From Marinobacterium profundum (lineage in GTDB: Bacteria > Pseudomonadota > Gammaproteobacteria > Pseudomonadales > Balneatricaceae): DNA of 64,000 nucleotides. This document shows, one piece after another, positions 1 to 8,537 of the stretch (positions within the stretch are counted from its first letter, which is position 1; each line of letters begins with the position of its first letter). Below the pieces are notes generated by a model. That model saw nothing but the letters and a program-made list of their open reading frames with translations, was not told where the DNA came from and made no database searches. A program made the translations under genes and the position numbers. The stretch lies in contig NZ_BCNS01000018.1 in assembly GCF_001528745.1 (NCBI RefSeq), positions 62,001 to 126,000 on the forward strand, in the 5' to 3' direction.

Positions 1-1246
1 TGATCGCTATATCAAATACGCTGTTGTTGATGGCGTAGGTGCCTACCACGCAGAGCGACAGAATGGTCGGTGTCAGTATCGCCTTGGGGATACGGATGAT
101 CTTTACCACCATTCGCAGGGATGCAAGACCAATGGCCAGCAGTATCAGGTAGCAGAACAGCATGCCGGCAAAGACCGTAAATACCAGCTCACCATGTTCG
201 GCGAAGAGCATGGGGCCGGGTTGCAGACCCTGCAGTACCAGAGCGCCAAGCATGACGGCGGTAACCGCATCGCCTGGAATACCCAGGGTCAGCATGGGCA
301 GCAGCGCGCCGCCGGTACAGCCATTGGAGGCAGACTCAGCGGCGGCAACGCCTTGAAGCTCGCCCTTGCCGAAATTCTCCTTGTTCTTGCTGAAACGCTT
401 GGCTTCGTTGTAGGCCACGAAAGATGCGATGTCGGCACCGGCGCCGGGTATGGAACCAATAAAGCTGCCCAGGCCCGCTGAGCGCAGAATTGTGGGAATC
501 AGGCCCTTAAAGGTGCTCCAGCTTGGGATGATGCGACCGATGGCGCTGGCGCTGGACCGTGCGGCCTGGGTTTCGGATAGCGACTTGAAAGCTTCCGATG
601 CGGCAAAGAGGCCGATCATGATCGGAATAAAGGGCACGCTCATCAGCTCGTTAAAGCCGCCAGTGAAGCGCGGGTAGCCGCTCATGGGGTCCAGCCCCAC
701 GGTGGCGATCAGCAGGCCGATGCCGCCCGCAATCAAGCCCTTGAGCATGGAGTGGCTGGAGATACTGACGATGATGCTAAGGCCGAAAACAGCCAGTGCA
801 AAGTTTTCTGCGGCGCTGAACTTTAACGCAAAGTCGGCCAGTAGCGGCGCCATGAATATCAGGATGAGTATGCTGATGGTGCCACCGATAAAGGACGACA
901 GTGTCGCGGTGCCAAGGGTTATGCCGGCCTTGCCCTGGCGGGTCAGCTGGTAGCCGTCCAGCGCTGTGGCGGCGGCGGCGGGCGTACCCGGGATGTTCAG
1001 CAGAATCGCGGTGATGGAGCCGCCATAGATGCCACCGAAGTACACACCCGAAATCATCAGCAGTGCTGGCACCGGATCCATTCCGAAGGTAAAGGGCAGC
1101 AGTATAGCGACGCCCATGGTCGCTGTAAGGCCTGGAAGTATGCCGAGCAATACACCCAGAGTGACGCCAAGCACGGCGAATAGCAGTGACATGGGCTGAT
1201 CAAACAGCGCCAATACGCCGTTGATGAGCATGCTGAAATCTTGCAT
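1..1246 (-). CDS. tctA: Tripartite tricarboxylate transporter large permease TctA (partial, runs off left edge)
   Basis: Large membrane subunit of a TTT-family secondary transporter, which works with the periplasmic binding protein and TctB to import carboxylates. About 415 residues are visible and the C-terminus lies outside the window. The translation starts MQDFSMLINGVLALF and contains the glycine/proline-rich family signatures GILPGLTATMGV and IPGTPAAAATALDGY, with a repeated version (IPGAGADIASFVAY) in the second half, plus many hydrophobic segments. The ATG at 1246 is preceded by an AAGGAG ribosome site. It lies 34 bp downstream of tctB and is probably co-transcribed with it. The substrate cannot be read from sequence. 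Confidence 0.93.
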   Translation of the reverse strand, partial: MQDFSMLINGVLALFDQPMSLLFAVLGVTLGVLLGILPGLTATMGVAILLPFTFGMDPVPALLMISGVYFGGIYGGSITAILLNIPGTPAAAATALDGYQLTRQGKAGITLGTATLSSFIGGTISILILIFMAPLLADFALKFSAAENFALAVFGLSIIVSISSHSMLKGLIAGGIGLLIATVGLDPMSGYPRFTGGFNELMSVPFIPIMIGLFAASEAFKSLSETQAARSSASAIGRIIPSWSTFKGLIPTILRSAGLGSFIGSIPGAGADIASFVAYNEAKRFSKNKENFGKGELQGVAAAESASNGCTGGALLPMLTLGIPGDAVTAVMLGALVLQGLQPGPMLFAEHGELVFTVFAGMLFCYLILLAIGLASLRMVVKIIRIPKAILTPTILSLCVVGTYAINNSVFDIAI

Positions 1247-1280
1247 TTATATTCTCCTTGTCGAGCAGGAATCAGAAGGA

Positions 1281-1790
1281 TTAATCAAGTAATTCACCTT
1301 CTGGCAAGGGAACATTCAATCCGAAGTAAAAAACAACATAGATGAGACTGGTGATGGCCACGGCCACCAGCGGCGTCATGAGGCGATGGCGATAACCGAG
1401 CAGCCATATGAGACAGGTCATATATAAAGTGTTGGCGACTAGAAAACCGACCAGCGGGATCAGCACGAAATTCGCAACTGAAGCGACTATGCCGACGACG
1501 GATTTGATTTCGGTGCGAAAGTCTCGCAGGGATATTTTGGCCGTTGATGCTGCGTTCTTGGTGCGCAATATAAGTACGATTAACCCCAGGCAGAGTGCGA
1601 TTAGCAAAATGGCGTAGACAATGGGGAAGCGTGAGGGGCCAACATCGGTTTTTAACAGCGATGCCGGAAAGAACGATGCGGTAAAAAGTGCAAAAGACGC
1701 CAGTGCAATGGTGATCAGCGGTATGCTGAGCTCAAGCCAGCGGCTGTGAATCTGAAAGCCAGGACAGCTTTTTTCCTGTTGCGCGCTCAT
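1281..1790 (-). CDS. tctB: Tripartite tricarboxylate transporter small permease TctB
   Basis: Small membrane subunit of the same TTT transporter. The 169-residue protein has four hydrophobic segments (about residues 22-42, 55-77, 98-120 and 135-158), the usual size and topology of TctB, which is poorly conserved in sequence. The assignment rests mainly on its position between the binding protein and TctA. A strong hairpin separates it from tctC upstream. The start codon is ATG with no strong ribosome site; the next in-frame choices would shorten the cytoplasmic N-terminus. Confidence 0.85.
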   Translation of the reverse strand: MSAQQEKSCPGFQIHSRWLELSIPLITIALASFALFTASFFPASLLKTDVGPSRFPIVYAILLIALCLGLIVLILRTKNAASTAKISLRDFRTEIKSVVGIVASVANFVLIPLVGFLVANTLYMTCLIWLLGYRHRLMTPLVAVAITSLIYVVFYFGLNVPLPEGELLD

Positions 1791-1858
1791 GGGCGGTACC
1801 TTCTGTCTGCAGCCTGGTACGGATCTTATGCTGCCTGATTCTTATAGTGTCGTGTTTG

Positions 1859-1891
1859 CGCTTAAGGCCGGCCTGGGGCCGGCCTTAAGCG
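1859..1891 (-). terminator. Inter-cistronic hairpin between tctC and tctB
   Basis: A perfect 15-bp inverted repeat (arm CGCTTAAGGCCGGCC) with a 3-nt loop lies in the 157-bp gap between tctC and tctB. There is no long T-run after it, so it is more likely a partial terminator or an RNA-stabilising 3' structure than a full stop. That would give more binding protein than permease from one transcript, as is common for binding-protein-dependent systems. Confidence 0.6.
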
Positions 1892-1947
1892 TCAGATGCC
1901 CCGGCCCATGCAGATGCACAGAGACCGGGTTTTAGGAGGACTACCGC

Positions 1948-2916
1948 TTAGCTGCCCAGTCCCAGTTTCTTCATGAGGTCTTTGAAAAATACATCATCCC
2001 TGCTGATGGTTTTCTGAAACTCAGGCGCATCCAGGTAGGCATGGGTCAGGTTCATTTTGGCCAGCGCGCTCTTGAAGCCGTCATCGTTGGCGGTCTGTTT
2101 TACAGCGTCACGCAGAACCATCTGAATGTCTTCAGGTGTTTTCTTCGGAACGACGATACCGCGCCAGGTCATGATGCTCAGATCAACACCGCTTTCCTTG
2201 AGTGTCGGGATATCTTCGAAGCCGGCGATGCGCTCATCCGACATAATCGTCAGGATGCGAACCTTGCCGTTTTTAACGTGGTTGGCCACTTCAGCCGGGC
2301 TCACAGTAACCGCCTCAATGTGTCCGCCGAGCAGTGCTGTAACCGCAGGGTTGGCGCCATCGTAAGGGATGTGGCTGAACTGGGTGCCGGTCTTGTCGGC
2401 GAGGGCTTCAGCTGCCAAGTGCCAGATAGCGCCTGTACCTGAGTTGCCAATGCGGATGGCGCCGGGGTTGGCCTTGGCGTGAGCAATGAACTCGTCATAG
2501 GTCTGCCACGGGGAGTCGGCGTTAACTGAAATGGCGCTGGGTTCGGCGTTTAGACGGGCGATAGGGACAAAGTCCTCAGCCTGGAAAGTGACCATTCCAA
2601 GGTGCGGCAGCATCGCCAGTTCAACGGTACCCATGCCGATATGGTATCCATCGGCGCGAGCACGCACTATTTCAGACAGGCCTACAGCGCCACCGCCACC
2701 TGTCTTGTTCACGACGCCCATAGCTTCGGGGAGGTACTGTTTGGCGGCATCGGCAAAGGCCCGGGTTACCAGGTCGGTGCCGCCACCGGCGGAATAGGGC
2801 ACTATGACTTCAATCTGCTTGGACGGATAGCTGGCGGCGCTGGCGATCGAACCCAGTATAAAGGTGCTGGTGATAATTGCTTTGGCCAATGTGCTTACAA
2901 GCTTGCGTGATTTCAT
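1948..2916 (-). CDS. tctC: TctC/Bug-family periplasmic substrate-binding protein
   Basis: Periplasmic receptor that captures the substrate for the TctAB permease. The 322-residue protein starts with a signal peptide (basic MKSRK, hydrophobic core, SIASAAS cleavage region) followed by the typical Bug start YPSKQIEVIVPYSAGGGTD; the SAGGGTD loop contacts the ligand carboxylate in this family. Length matches the family. It is first in the tctCBA operon; the AT-rich stretch around 3130-3200 is the likely promoter region. Ligands of Bug proteins vary widely, so citrate or tricarballylate should not be assumed. Confidence 0.93.
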   Translation of the reverse strand: MKSRKLVSTLAKAIITSTFILGSIASAASYPSKQIEVIVPYSAGGGTDLVTRAFADAAKQYLPEAMGVVNKTGGGGAVGLSEIVRARADGYHIGMGTVELAMLPHLGMVTFQAEDFVPIARLNAEPSAISVNADSPWQTYDEFIAHAKANPGAIRIGNSGTGAIWHLAAEALADKTGTQFSHIPYDGANPAVTALLGGHIEAVTVSPAEVANHVKNGKVRILTIMSDERIAGFEDIPTLKESGVDLSIMTWRGIVVPKKTPEDIQMVLRDAVKQTANDDGFKSALAKMNLTHAYLDAPEFQKTISRDDVFFKDLMKKLGLGS

Positions 2917-3483
2917 ACTAACCTCTTGTTTTTATGGAGAGCCTATACTGGCTCATTGGCTGGCGGTCATAGCCTGCCGATGAGCCTTGCTCAGGTGTTG
3001 TGCATTGGCGAGATGTAACGGCGGTGAGTGCAGAAATAGTCTGGATTTTCAAAAGACTATCACCTGTGCTGTCCCGGTCTAAAGCTGTTCCAGCTTAGGC
3101 GTCAGCCGTCCCCCGTTCTCGCTGACAGCAATAATAGTATTGTATGACTTATAAAATCAAGCCATCTTGTAATTATTTGTAAGTATTTGTATTTTAACAG
3201 CGCCATTTCCAGCATGAGTATAGCTGCTCCCAGCGCTGTGTCGCAGCGGCTTCTGAGGTAGGCAAGCCCCGCCTGCATAGTGAGTTGCCGGGATCTTTAT
3301 CAGGTGGGTGACACTGCCTGTGTCAGCTAAGCGGTGTGGCCAGGTGTGGGCGGCCCATGTGAATGGAATGAATAGTGGAGTGTCCGGAGGGCATGAGCGA
3401 GAGGAAGGCGATGTACCGCTTGGCACTAGTGATCGCCTGATCGCCGAGGGCGCGGGTATGCCGAGCCCTCGGTTGGGGTGTTG
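2917..3483. other. Noncoding gap between purC and tctC
   Basis: 567 bp with no convincing gene on either strand. It must contain the tctC promoter, probably in the AT-rich part near 3130-3200. An 8-bp inverted repeat at 3444-3473 (arms CCGAGGGC / GCCCTCGG) lies just downstream of the purC stop and may act as a weak terminator, although it has no T-run. Confidence 0.5.
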
Positions 3484-4596
3484 TTATGCGTCTGTGTCGA
3501 TCAGGTTGTACTGATCGCGCAGGATGGCGATGATTTCCGCCTTTGGGTTCTGCGGCAGCTCGACGGGGGTGCCGGTAATTTTCTCGGCAATGGCGCGATA
3601 GGTTGCGGATACCTGCATCAGCACTTCCTGTGGCAGGGCGTTGTCCTGTGCCAGTGCCTGGCGCTCGCGCATGCGATCCTTGTTGAGCAGAATATCGGGA
3701 TCGGGAAAATGATTGAGCAGTAACTGGCGGAAGGCTTCCTTGGACTGCTCTACTACCTTGCCGGTCCGGTACGCCGCGCCGTCCCAGATGCGGGACGAGT
3801 CCGGCGTGCCGACCTCATCCATGTAGATCAGCTTCTCGGCGCCGCTACGGTCGGTGACGTAACCGAACTCGAACTTGGTATCGACAAAGACCTGATCCAG
3901 CTTGGCCAGCGCAGTGCTGATCACGCCAAAGCCGTCCCGCAGTAGTTCTTCGTAGCGCTCTATATCCTCGGCACTGCGGAAGTTGAAGGCCTGGTAGTGG
4001 TCGCGGATATCGTTGCGGGATACATTTACATCGTCCGCTTCCGGTACGCCAGGGATACCCTGCAGAATTCCTTTGGTAGAAGGGGTGATCAGCAGTTCAG
4101 GCAGCTGCTGGTCTTTCTGCAGACCATCGGGCAGCTCAATGCCACAGAAGCTGCGTTCTCCCTTGGCATAGGCGCGCCACATCGAGCCGGTAATGTACTG
4201 GCGGCCGATTGCTTCAATCATCACCGGGCGGGCTTTCTGCACTATCCAGACAAAGGGGTGGGGGATATCCAGAATATGGCTGTCGGCCAGGCCCTGCTCG
4301 CGGAACAGCTTGAACCAGTGGTTGGAGATAGCGTTAAGGGCGGCGCCCTTGCCGGGTACGCCCTGCATGCCGCCTTCGCCGTGCCAGATGCAGTCGAAGG
4401 CGGAGATGCGGTCACTGATTACCATGATGGCCAAGGGGGCGTCGGAGACAACGTCATAGCCTTTTTCTTCGATCAGGCGACGGCTATCCGCTTCGGTCAG
4501 CCAGTACACGGAGCGGACTTTGCCACTGTGGACAGGGCGATCGGTACGAATCGGCAGATCATTGTTCACGGCCAATACTTGGTTGGCAAGACTCAT
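3484..4596 (-). CDS. purC: SAICAR synthase (long form)
   Basis: Phosphoribosylaminoimidazole-succinocarboxamide synthase joins aspartate to CAIR using ATP in purine synthesis. The 370-residue protein belongs to the long PurC form found in some gammaproteobacteria such as Vibrio and Shewanella, not the ~237-residue E. coli form. Recognisable motifs are [11 protein letters not shown] near residue 23, [10 protein letters not shown] near 78, [12 protein letters not shown] near 152, KFEFGYV near 260 and [10 protein letters not shown] near 280. Monocistronic by spacing. No clear PurR box is visible in the upstream region. Confidence 0.95.
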   Translation of the reverse strand: MSLANQVLAVNNDLPIRTDRPVHSGKVRSVYWLTEADSRRLIEEKGYDVVSDAPLAIMVISDRISAFDCIWHGEGGMQGVPGKGAALNAISNHWFKLFREQGLADSHILDIPHPFVWIVQKARPVMIEAIGRQYITGSMWRAYAKGERSFCGIELPDGLQKDQQLPELLITPSTKGILQGIPGVPEADDVNVSRNDIRDHYQAFNFRSAEDIERYEELLRDGFGVISTALAKLDQVFVDTKFEFGYVTDRSGAEKLIYMDEVGTPDSSRIWDGAAYRTGKVVEQSKEAFRQLLLNHFPDPDILLNKDRMRERQALAQDNALPQEVLMQVSATYRAIAEKITGTPVELPQNPKAEIIAILRDQYNLIDTDA

Positions 4597-5009
4597 GGCA
4601 AGTTGTCCTGTGTCGAGTTGGATAGAGTTAATAGTTGCAGATACACAAGCACGTTACGAGCAAATTCAAGAGCGCGAATGTAGCAGATCTGGCCGGCCCT
4701 GACATCCTGTTGCAGTGCCGTTGCCTCAGCACTGGACTTCATTGTGTATTGCCGGAGCGTGAAGATGAGGCTGAAGTGTAATGCAGGACTATAAGAGGCA
4801 GGTAAATCAACAAGAAAGCACTACGGTGGGGATGGCCATGTTTCAATCGCTTCGGAAGGTGTGACATCCCTGCTAGGTCGTGTAAGCGTGTTGCTTAGTG
4901 CATCCTACCTTACATGCAACTTCGACATTTTATTGTCTGTTGAATCGTAGTGATAACCGCACCTATGCGTTATTCTTGATTTCGAAGGATCAAAACATAA
5001 GGAACTACC
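4597..5009. other. Divergent noncoding region between purC and lipoprotein genes
   Basis: 413 bp without a credible ORF. It should hold the purC promoter (minus) and the promoter for the lipoprotein pair (plus). An AAGGA ribosome site lies just before the plus-strand ATG at 5010. No repeats or RNA gene recognised. Confidence 0.5.
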
Positions 5010-5678
5010 ATGCTTCGGACAGTGTGTATCTTAGGGATAAGCAGTACCCTGCTATCGGGATGCTTTAATGTTCATACATCGCAGGCGCCCATTGCAAGTA
5101 CCTATCCATTGACAGAACAGCAGAAAATGCAAGCCGCGCACCACTGGAATGTGTTGGCGCAGCATCAAGCGGACCAGCTGCTTACAACTCCCTTGCTTCG
5201 CGGTCGCCCCCTGTACATTGGCGGTTCGGGAGAATCCACGCCGTTTTCAGACACCTTTGATTCTCTTCTCACAAGTGAGCTTGTATCAAAAGGTGGAAGG
5301 GTCCAAACGACAGAGACAGGTGCAGCCAAGATTGGTTACAAGGTGCAGCCGATTAAACACAAGGATCGTGGCCCGATTAGGGCGCCAGAAGGTGCTTTAA
5401 CGACATTGGCAGCGGGTATAGCGGTAGCGACGGTTCCATTTAACAATTGGGCTGAGCCTGCCCTGGCCCTCATTCCACTCGCTGCAGCGGCTGACCTGTT
5501 TAGTGGCAGTTGGACTAGCGAAACAAACCAGGAAGTCGTTATTACAACTCAGGCGACTGTGGGTGATCAGATACTGTATTCCTCTTCCAATATTTATTAC
5601 ATCAATGGCGGCGACAGTGATCACTACTCAAAGAGTGATAAGCCTGCGCGAGCCCTTCGTGTAACGGATCAGTGGTAA
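5010..5678 (+). CDS. Putative lipoprotein of unknown function
   Basis: 222-residue predicted lipoprotein. The N-terminus (MLRTVCILGISSTLLSGC) has a hydrophobic segment ending in an LLSGC lipobox, so the mature protein would begin at Cys18. The rest has a central hydrophobic Ala/Leu-rich stretch (about residues 130-165) and a Ser/Tyr/Asp-rich end. I do not recognise the family. It lies 9 bp before the FlgO-like lipoprotein gene, which starts with its own ribosome site, so the two are almost certainly one operon and may work together in the outer membrane. Confidence 0.75.
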   Translation: MLRTVCILGISSTLLSGCFNVHTSQAPIASTYPLTEQQKMQAAHHWNVLAQHQADQLLTTPLLRGRPLYIGGSGESTPFSDTFDSLLTSELVSKGGRVQTTETGAAKIGYKVQPIKHKDRGPIRAPEGALTTLAAGIAVATVPFNNWAEPALALIPLAAAADLFSGSWTSETNQEVVITTQATVGDQILYSSSNIYYINGGDSDHYSKSDKPARALRVTDQW

Positions 5679-5687
5679 GGAGGCGTT

Positions 5688-6245
5688 ATGTCTATGATTT
5701 CTCACTACCGGAAAGGTCTTCTGACCGCCGGGCTGTCTATTCTCCTTCTTGGTACCGTTGGTTGCAGTACAAACAGCGTCGTGGCGTCTACTGACCCTGT
5801 TGTGGATTTGGAAGCGGTGGTCGCTAGTGCGGCACAGAAACTGGTATCCCAGCCTGGTAACTTTGTGCAGGGGAAACCATTTATCGCCACTAGTTTCGCG
5901 GATATTGATGACTTGAGCCAGTCTTCCACATTAGGGCGAGTTCTTGGCGAGCAGTTTTCGAGTGCGATGACTCAGGCTGGTCTACCAATGGTAGAGGTCA
6001 AGATGCGGGAGGCTCTGTTCATAAAAGAGGGAACAGGTGAGCTGCTTTTATCGCGGCAATTGCACAATATTGTACAAGCGCATGATGCGCAGGCTGTTGT
6101 CGTTGGAACCTACGCGATGGGGGGTAGCAACGTCTATGTAACCGTCAGGCTTGTTAGAACTTCTGATAACCTGATCCTTGCTGCTGACGACTTTATTATA
6201 CCGATCAACCGGGATATGCGCAGTCTATTGCCGAGACGTCGCTAG
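5688..6245 (+). CDS. FlgO-like outer-membrane lipoprotein
   Basis: 185-residue lipoprotein with lipobox LLGTVGC (lipidated Cys26). The mature region resembles the FlgO domain: a segment reading PFIATSFADIDDLSQSSTLGR, followed by GEQFSSAMTQ, VKMREALFIKEGTGELLLSR and a C-terminal stretch VVVGTYAMGGSNVYVTVRLV that describes a beta-rich fold. FlgO in Vibrio is an outer-membrane flagellar lipoprotein, but no flagellar genes are seen here and FlgO-domain proteins also occur outside flagellar loci. Function is therefore not assigned. Second gene of the pair with 5010-5678. Confidence 0.75.
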   Translation: MSMISHYRKGLLTAGLSILLLGTVGCSTNSVVASTDPVVDLEAVVASAAQKLVSQPGNFVQGKPFIATSFADIDDLSQSSTLGRVLGEQFSSAMTQAGLPMVEVKMREALFIKEGTGELLLSRQLHNIVQAHDAQAVVVGTYAMGGSNVYVTVRLVRTSDNLILAADDFIIPINRDMRSLLPRRR

Positions 6246-6580
6246 CCCTCGGTCTTCTAAGTAAGTTAAGTAAGGCTATCTGCACCTTGATCGAGGATGT
6301 GGTGCCGCTGACGGGGTAACGAAGAGTTATGACGTGAGGACAGGGAAGTCCGCATCGTTCAATAAGCAAGCGGCAAGCTCCGTTTGAGTATCTCAGTGAG
6401 CTATTGTGATGGCATCCGGCTATTTGTAAATGGGCGCCTCTATAGATAGGTGGTGGGCTGGATAGTAATTGCTGCCATATGTAGCAAATCTAGGCCGACA
6501 TTTATTACGCGGGCGCTCCAGTCCATTACTTTCAAAATTCCAACAAAAAAGGCCACCTTTCGGTGACCTTCGTTGTCGAT
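6246..6580. other. Noncoding flank next to attL
   Basis: 335 bp between the FlgO-like gene and the island's left boundary. Apart from the hairpin terminator at 6545-6568 it holds nothing I recognise. It would have been the sequence directly downstream of ssrA before the island inserted. Confidence 0.5.
6545..6568 (-). terminator. Original ssrA terminator, now displaced
   Basis: On the minus strand a 7-bp stem GGTCACC-GAAA-GGTGGCC (one U-G pair) is followed by TTTTTT, a classic intrinsic terminator. On the plus strand the same stem has a C-A mismatch, so it is built for minus-strand transcription. It sits 13 bp outside attL; without the island it would be immediately downstream of the ssrA 3' end. 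I infer that it is the native ssrA terminator, now about 6.5 kb from its gene. Confidence 0.75.
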
Positions 6581-6608
6581 ATTTGGTGGAGGTGGCGGGT
6601 TTCGAACC
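6581..6608. repeat. attL core (28-bp direct repeat)
   Basis: 28 bp identical to 13122-13149. It corresponds to the T-loop, T-stem and acceptor end of ssrA plus three flanking bases. Sequence diverges immediately on both sides, which marks the exact crossover segment. This copy is the island-left junction; no further ssrA sequence follows it. Confidence 0.92.
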
Positions 6609-6645
6609 TTTCATATTGCCCTACTTATCATATGGTTAGCTTCAG

Positions 6646-7620
6646 CTAGGCCGGAGTTGTGTCTTCTTTTTTTCCAAGCGTATCTACAGAGTCCCGATAT
6701 GATACGTGCCCCATTATTTTTGGCTTGTCTGCTGGAGAAATTTTATCATTCCGTAGCAAATGTTCATATGCGCGTATTCTATTTCTATATCTTTTTCCAA
6801 GCTTTGGTCTATTACTATTTACTAATAGGCCATGTACCTTCAAATGGTCTTTTCTATCTGAGTAGAACTCTTTTCCTGGTGCTAGCTTCCATCCAGCAGA
6901 TTCTATCTCATCTTTGATGGCGCTCGATAGCTGGGATGGTTTATTACCAGTTCCCGAAAAAACAATGTCGTCGGCGTATCGGGTGTATGTTAATTCGTAA
7001 TTTTTTGCGATTTCGCAAAGATTATTATCCACATTTTTAAATACAATATTAGAAAGGCATGGGCTCAACGGTGACCCCTGAGCAAGGCACGACTCGAAAG
7101 AAGATATTTTTGATATTAGATCTGCTGCTTTCTCGGAATATCCAATATCAATCAATCCGAGTCGGACTTTTTCTATTGTAGTAGAAGGGAAGAAGTCCTT
7201 TATATCAACTGAGTATACCCAATCTGAACCGCAGTGTTTTGACGCGGCTAATATATGTGACTTTTTCTTTACGAAACCATACACGCATTCATTAAAGTTA
7301 ACCGAGCTTGATATATGATGCGCCAACCACTTCTGTATTATTTTTATAGATACCCTTGGAGAGTGAATTATTCTTTTCTTTTTTCCAGTGCTAATAATAA
7401 ACGTGCGATAATATTTTTCAGGTTTATTAGTCATCGAATATATGAATGGTATGCTAAACCCAGTTAGAGTTGATAATACCTGTATTGATACAAGTGGGGG
7501 TAGCTTATTTTTAAATAGGCTTGCTATTTCGTTTTCTTTTGAATGTCTCGTTTCCTCATCTAGCGAGGAAATGAGCTGATCCAATGTTGTAAAAGAAAAA
7601 AGGAGTGGTGGAATATTCAT
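6646..7620 (-). CDS. Retron-type reverse transcriptase
   Basis: 324-residue reverse transcriptase of the size typical for retrons. Motifs in order: a basic RT1/2 region (KKKRIIHSP, 80-88), a retron NAxxH-like motif in the variant AASKH (125-129), catalytic VDIKDFF (138-144), QGSPLSPCLSN (181-191), catalytic YADD (215-218), and the retron VTG-type motif in the variant VHGLLVN (262-268), followed by a basic RYRNRIRAYEHLL thumb-like segment. There is no maturase or endonuclease domain, arguing against a group II intron. It is AT-rich unlike the chromosome. The ATG at 7620 has no clear ribosome site but a TATAAT hexamer lies just upstream. The gene follows a 167-bp gap with a strong stem-loop, the expected place for the msr-msd RNA that primes and templates msDNA synthesis. 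Last gene before attL. Confidence 0.9.
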   Translation of the reverse strand: MNIPPLLFSFTTLDQLISSLDEETRHSKENEIASLFKNKLPPLVSIQVLSTLTGFSIPFIYSMTNKPEKYYRTFIISTGKKKRIIHSPRVSIKIIQKWLAHHISSSVNFNECVYGFVKKKSHILAASKHCGSDWVYSVDIKDFFPSTTIEKVRLGLIDIGYSEKAADLISKISSFESCLAQGSPLSPCLSNIVFKNVDNNLCEIAKNYELTYTRYADDIVFSGTGNKPSQLSSAIKDEIESAGWKLAPGKEFYSDRKDHLKVHGLLVNSNRPKLGKRYRNRIRAYEHLLRNDKISPADKPKIMGHVSYRDSVDTLGKKEDTTPA

Positions 7621-7787
7621 AGCTTAATTATAGCAAAGTCGGTTGACTTTCGTTGATGACGGCAGTCTATTGGCTGACGTCCCGAAGGGGCGGAGGCCAA
7701 TAGACTGCCGGCCCTTCTGTGGTAAGCCTTCACTAATAGGCATGATGCACACCTGCGTGATCTTTTTCCACCACTCCCGGCCACATT
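7621..7787 (-). ncRNA. Candidate retron msr-msd noncoding RNA
   Basis: The only sizeable gap in the cargo operon lies directly upstream of the reverse transcriptase. On the minus strand it contains, in order, a small hairpin (arms GCCT/AGGC, 7726-7741), a perfect 15-bp stem with 21-nt loop (7660-7710), and a short AAAGTC/GACTTT hairpin (7635-7650). A long unbroken stem preceded by smaller hairpins is how msr-msd RNAs look. I could not find a convincing a1/a2 end-pairing repeat or a definite branching guanosine context, so the ends given are simply the gap limits. Confidence 0.6.
7660..7710 (-). other. Perfect 15-bp stem-loop, putative msd hairpin
   Basis: Arms CGGCAGTCTATTGGC (7660-7674) and its exact reverse complement (7696-7710) enclose a 21-nt GC-rich loop. 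No T-run follows on either strand, so it is not an intrinsic terminator. Position just before the reverse transcriptase start makes an msd template stem the best explanation. Confidence 0.7.
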
Positions 7788-8537
7788 TCACCACTTTTTT
7801 TTAGAGATAGCAAGCGCCCTCTCAATGTCTGAACTAGTGCGCGATGTGCCAGCAGGAACTATCTCTATGCCCAGAGCCGTGAGACTGTAGCCTGCATTTT
7901 TTGAGCGTGTTATGAATTTCTTCTTTCTCAGGTTATCTAGCATTGAATTTAGCCATTTTGGGTCGCAGTAGAACAGTTCGTGAAGATTAATTTCTACGTT
8001 TAAATCATCTAAAGATATTGGTTGTAGTATCTTTATTTTCTTGAGAATAAATGCCTTTGTTGGCTTTGTTTTTTCCGGTGAAACCCAAAGTATATTCTCG
8101 GGTTTCAAACTAGAAAGATTAATTAGTTCTTTGACTTTTCTTTCTATTTCGATCTTTTTGTCTATAGGGAAATTTCCAGTTTCTATTATTATTGTTTGCC
8201 TGTCTCTTTCGCCTGTTATCGATATCGATTCGACTGAATGTGGAAAATCTTGATGAATAATTGTTAAAAATGAATCTTCTAGATCTTGATGATTTGCCCC
8301 CTCTATTTTTATTGTTTCTATATCAATTTCAAGATCTTTAAATATCCTTCTTTTTAAGTATGATATTTGCCGATTAGATGCAGTGTTATTTTTGTACTCT
8401 TTAGAGGTAATATCAAATGATACATATATGACAACCTTCCCAGAGAGTGGGTTTGTTTTTACTTCACGAACGTATGGAAATTTCTTTCTAGAAAGAAATG
8501 ATTTAACAATGGATAGATCTTCAGAGTCCGAGCTCAC
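7788..8537 (-). CDS. Retron-associated protein with C-terminal winged-helix-like region (unknown function)
   Basis: 249 residues; family not recognised. The first two thirds appear to contain two alpha/beta units, each a hydrophobic strand, a charged helix and another strand (VVIYVSFDI with YLKRRIFKDLEID, then TIIIETGNF with IERKVKELINLS). Residues about 170-232 look like a winged helix: helices around ILKKIKIL, LHELFY and WLNSMLDNLRKKKFI, then ITRSKNAGYSLTALGIEI as the wing. GTG start at 8537 with a strong AAGGAGG site 7 bp away; it overlaps the end of the HEPN-like gene by 17 bp, implying coupled translation. Low GC. Possible roles are DNA-binding partner, msDNA sensor or antitoxin for the HEPN protein; none is shown by sequence. 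Confidence 0.75.
   Translation of the reverse strand: MSSDSEDLSIVKSFLSRKKFPYVREVKTNPLSGKVVIYVSFDITSKEYKNNTASNRQISYLKRRIFKDLEIDIETIKIEGANHQDLEDSFLTIIHQDFPHSVESISITGERDRQTIIIETGNFPIDKKIEIERKVKELINLSSLKPENILWVSPEKTKPTKAFILKKIKILQPISLDDLNVEINLHELFYCDPKWLNSMLDNLRKKKFITRSKNAGYSLTALGIEIVPAGTSRTSSDIERALAISKKKW

Noticed and set aside
6420-6614. 64-codon minus-strand frame across attL
   Set aside because: In the integrated state it runs from the island end through the core into the old ssrA downstream region and has no protein-like sequence. Its ATG is interesting only for the excised circle, where it would join gpA.
6646-7620. RT as a diversity-generating retroelement or group II intron
   Set aside because: No template/variable repeat pair or target gene nearby, no maturase or HNH domain, and retron-type motifs are present.
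7660-7710. Stem-loop as an intrinsic terminator of the 7788-8537 gene
   Set aside because: No T-run on either strand, unusually long perfect stem, and position in front of an RT; msd is the better reading.
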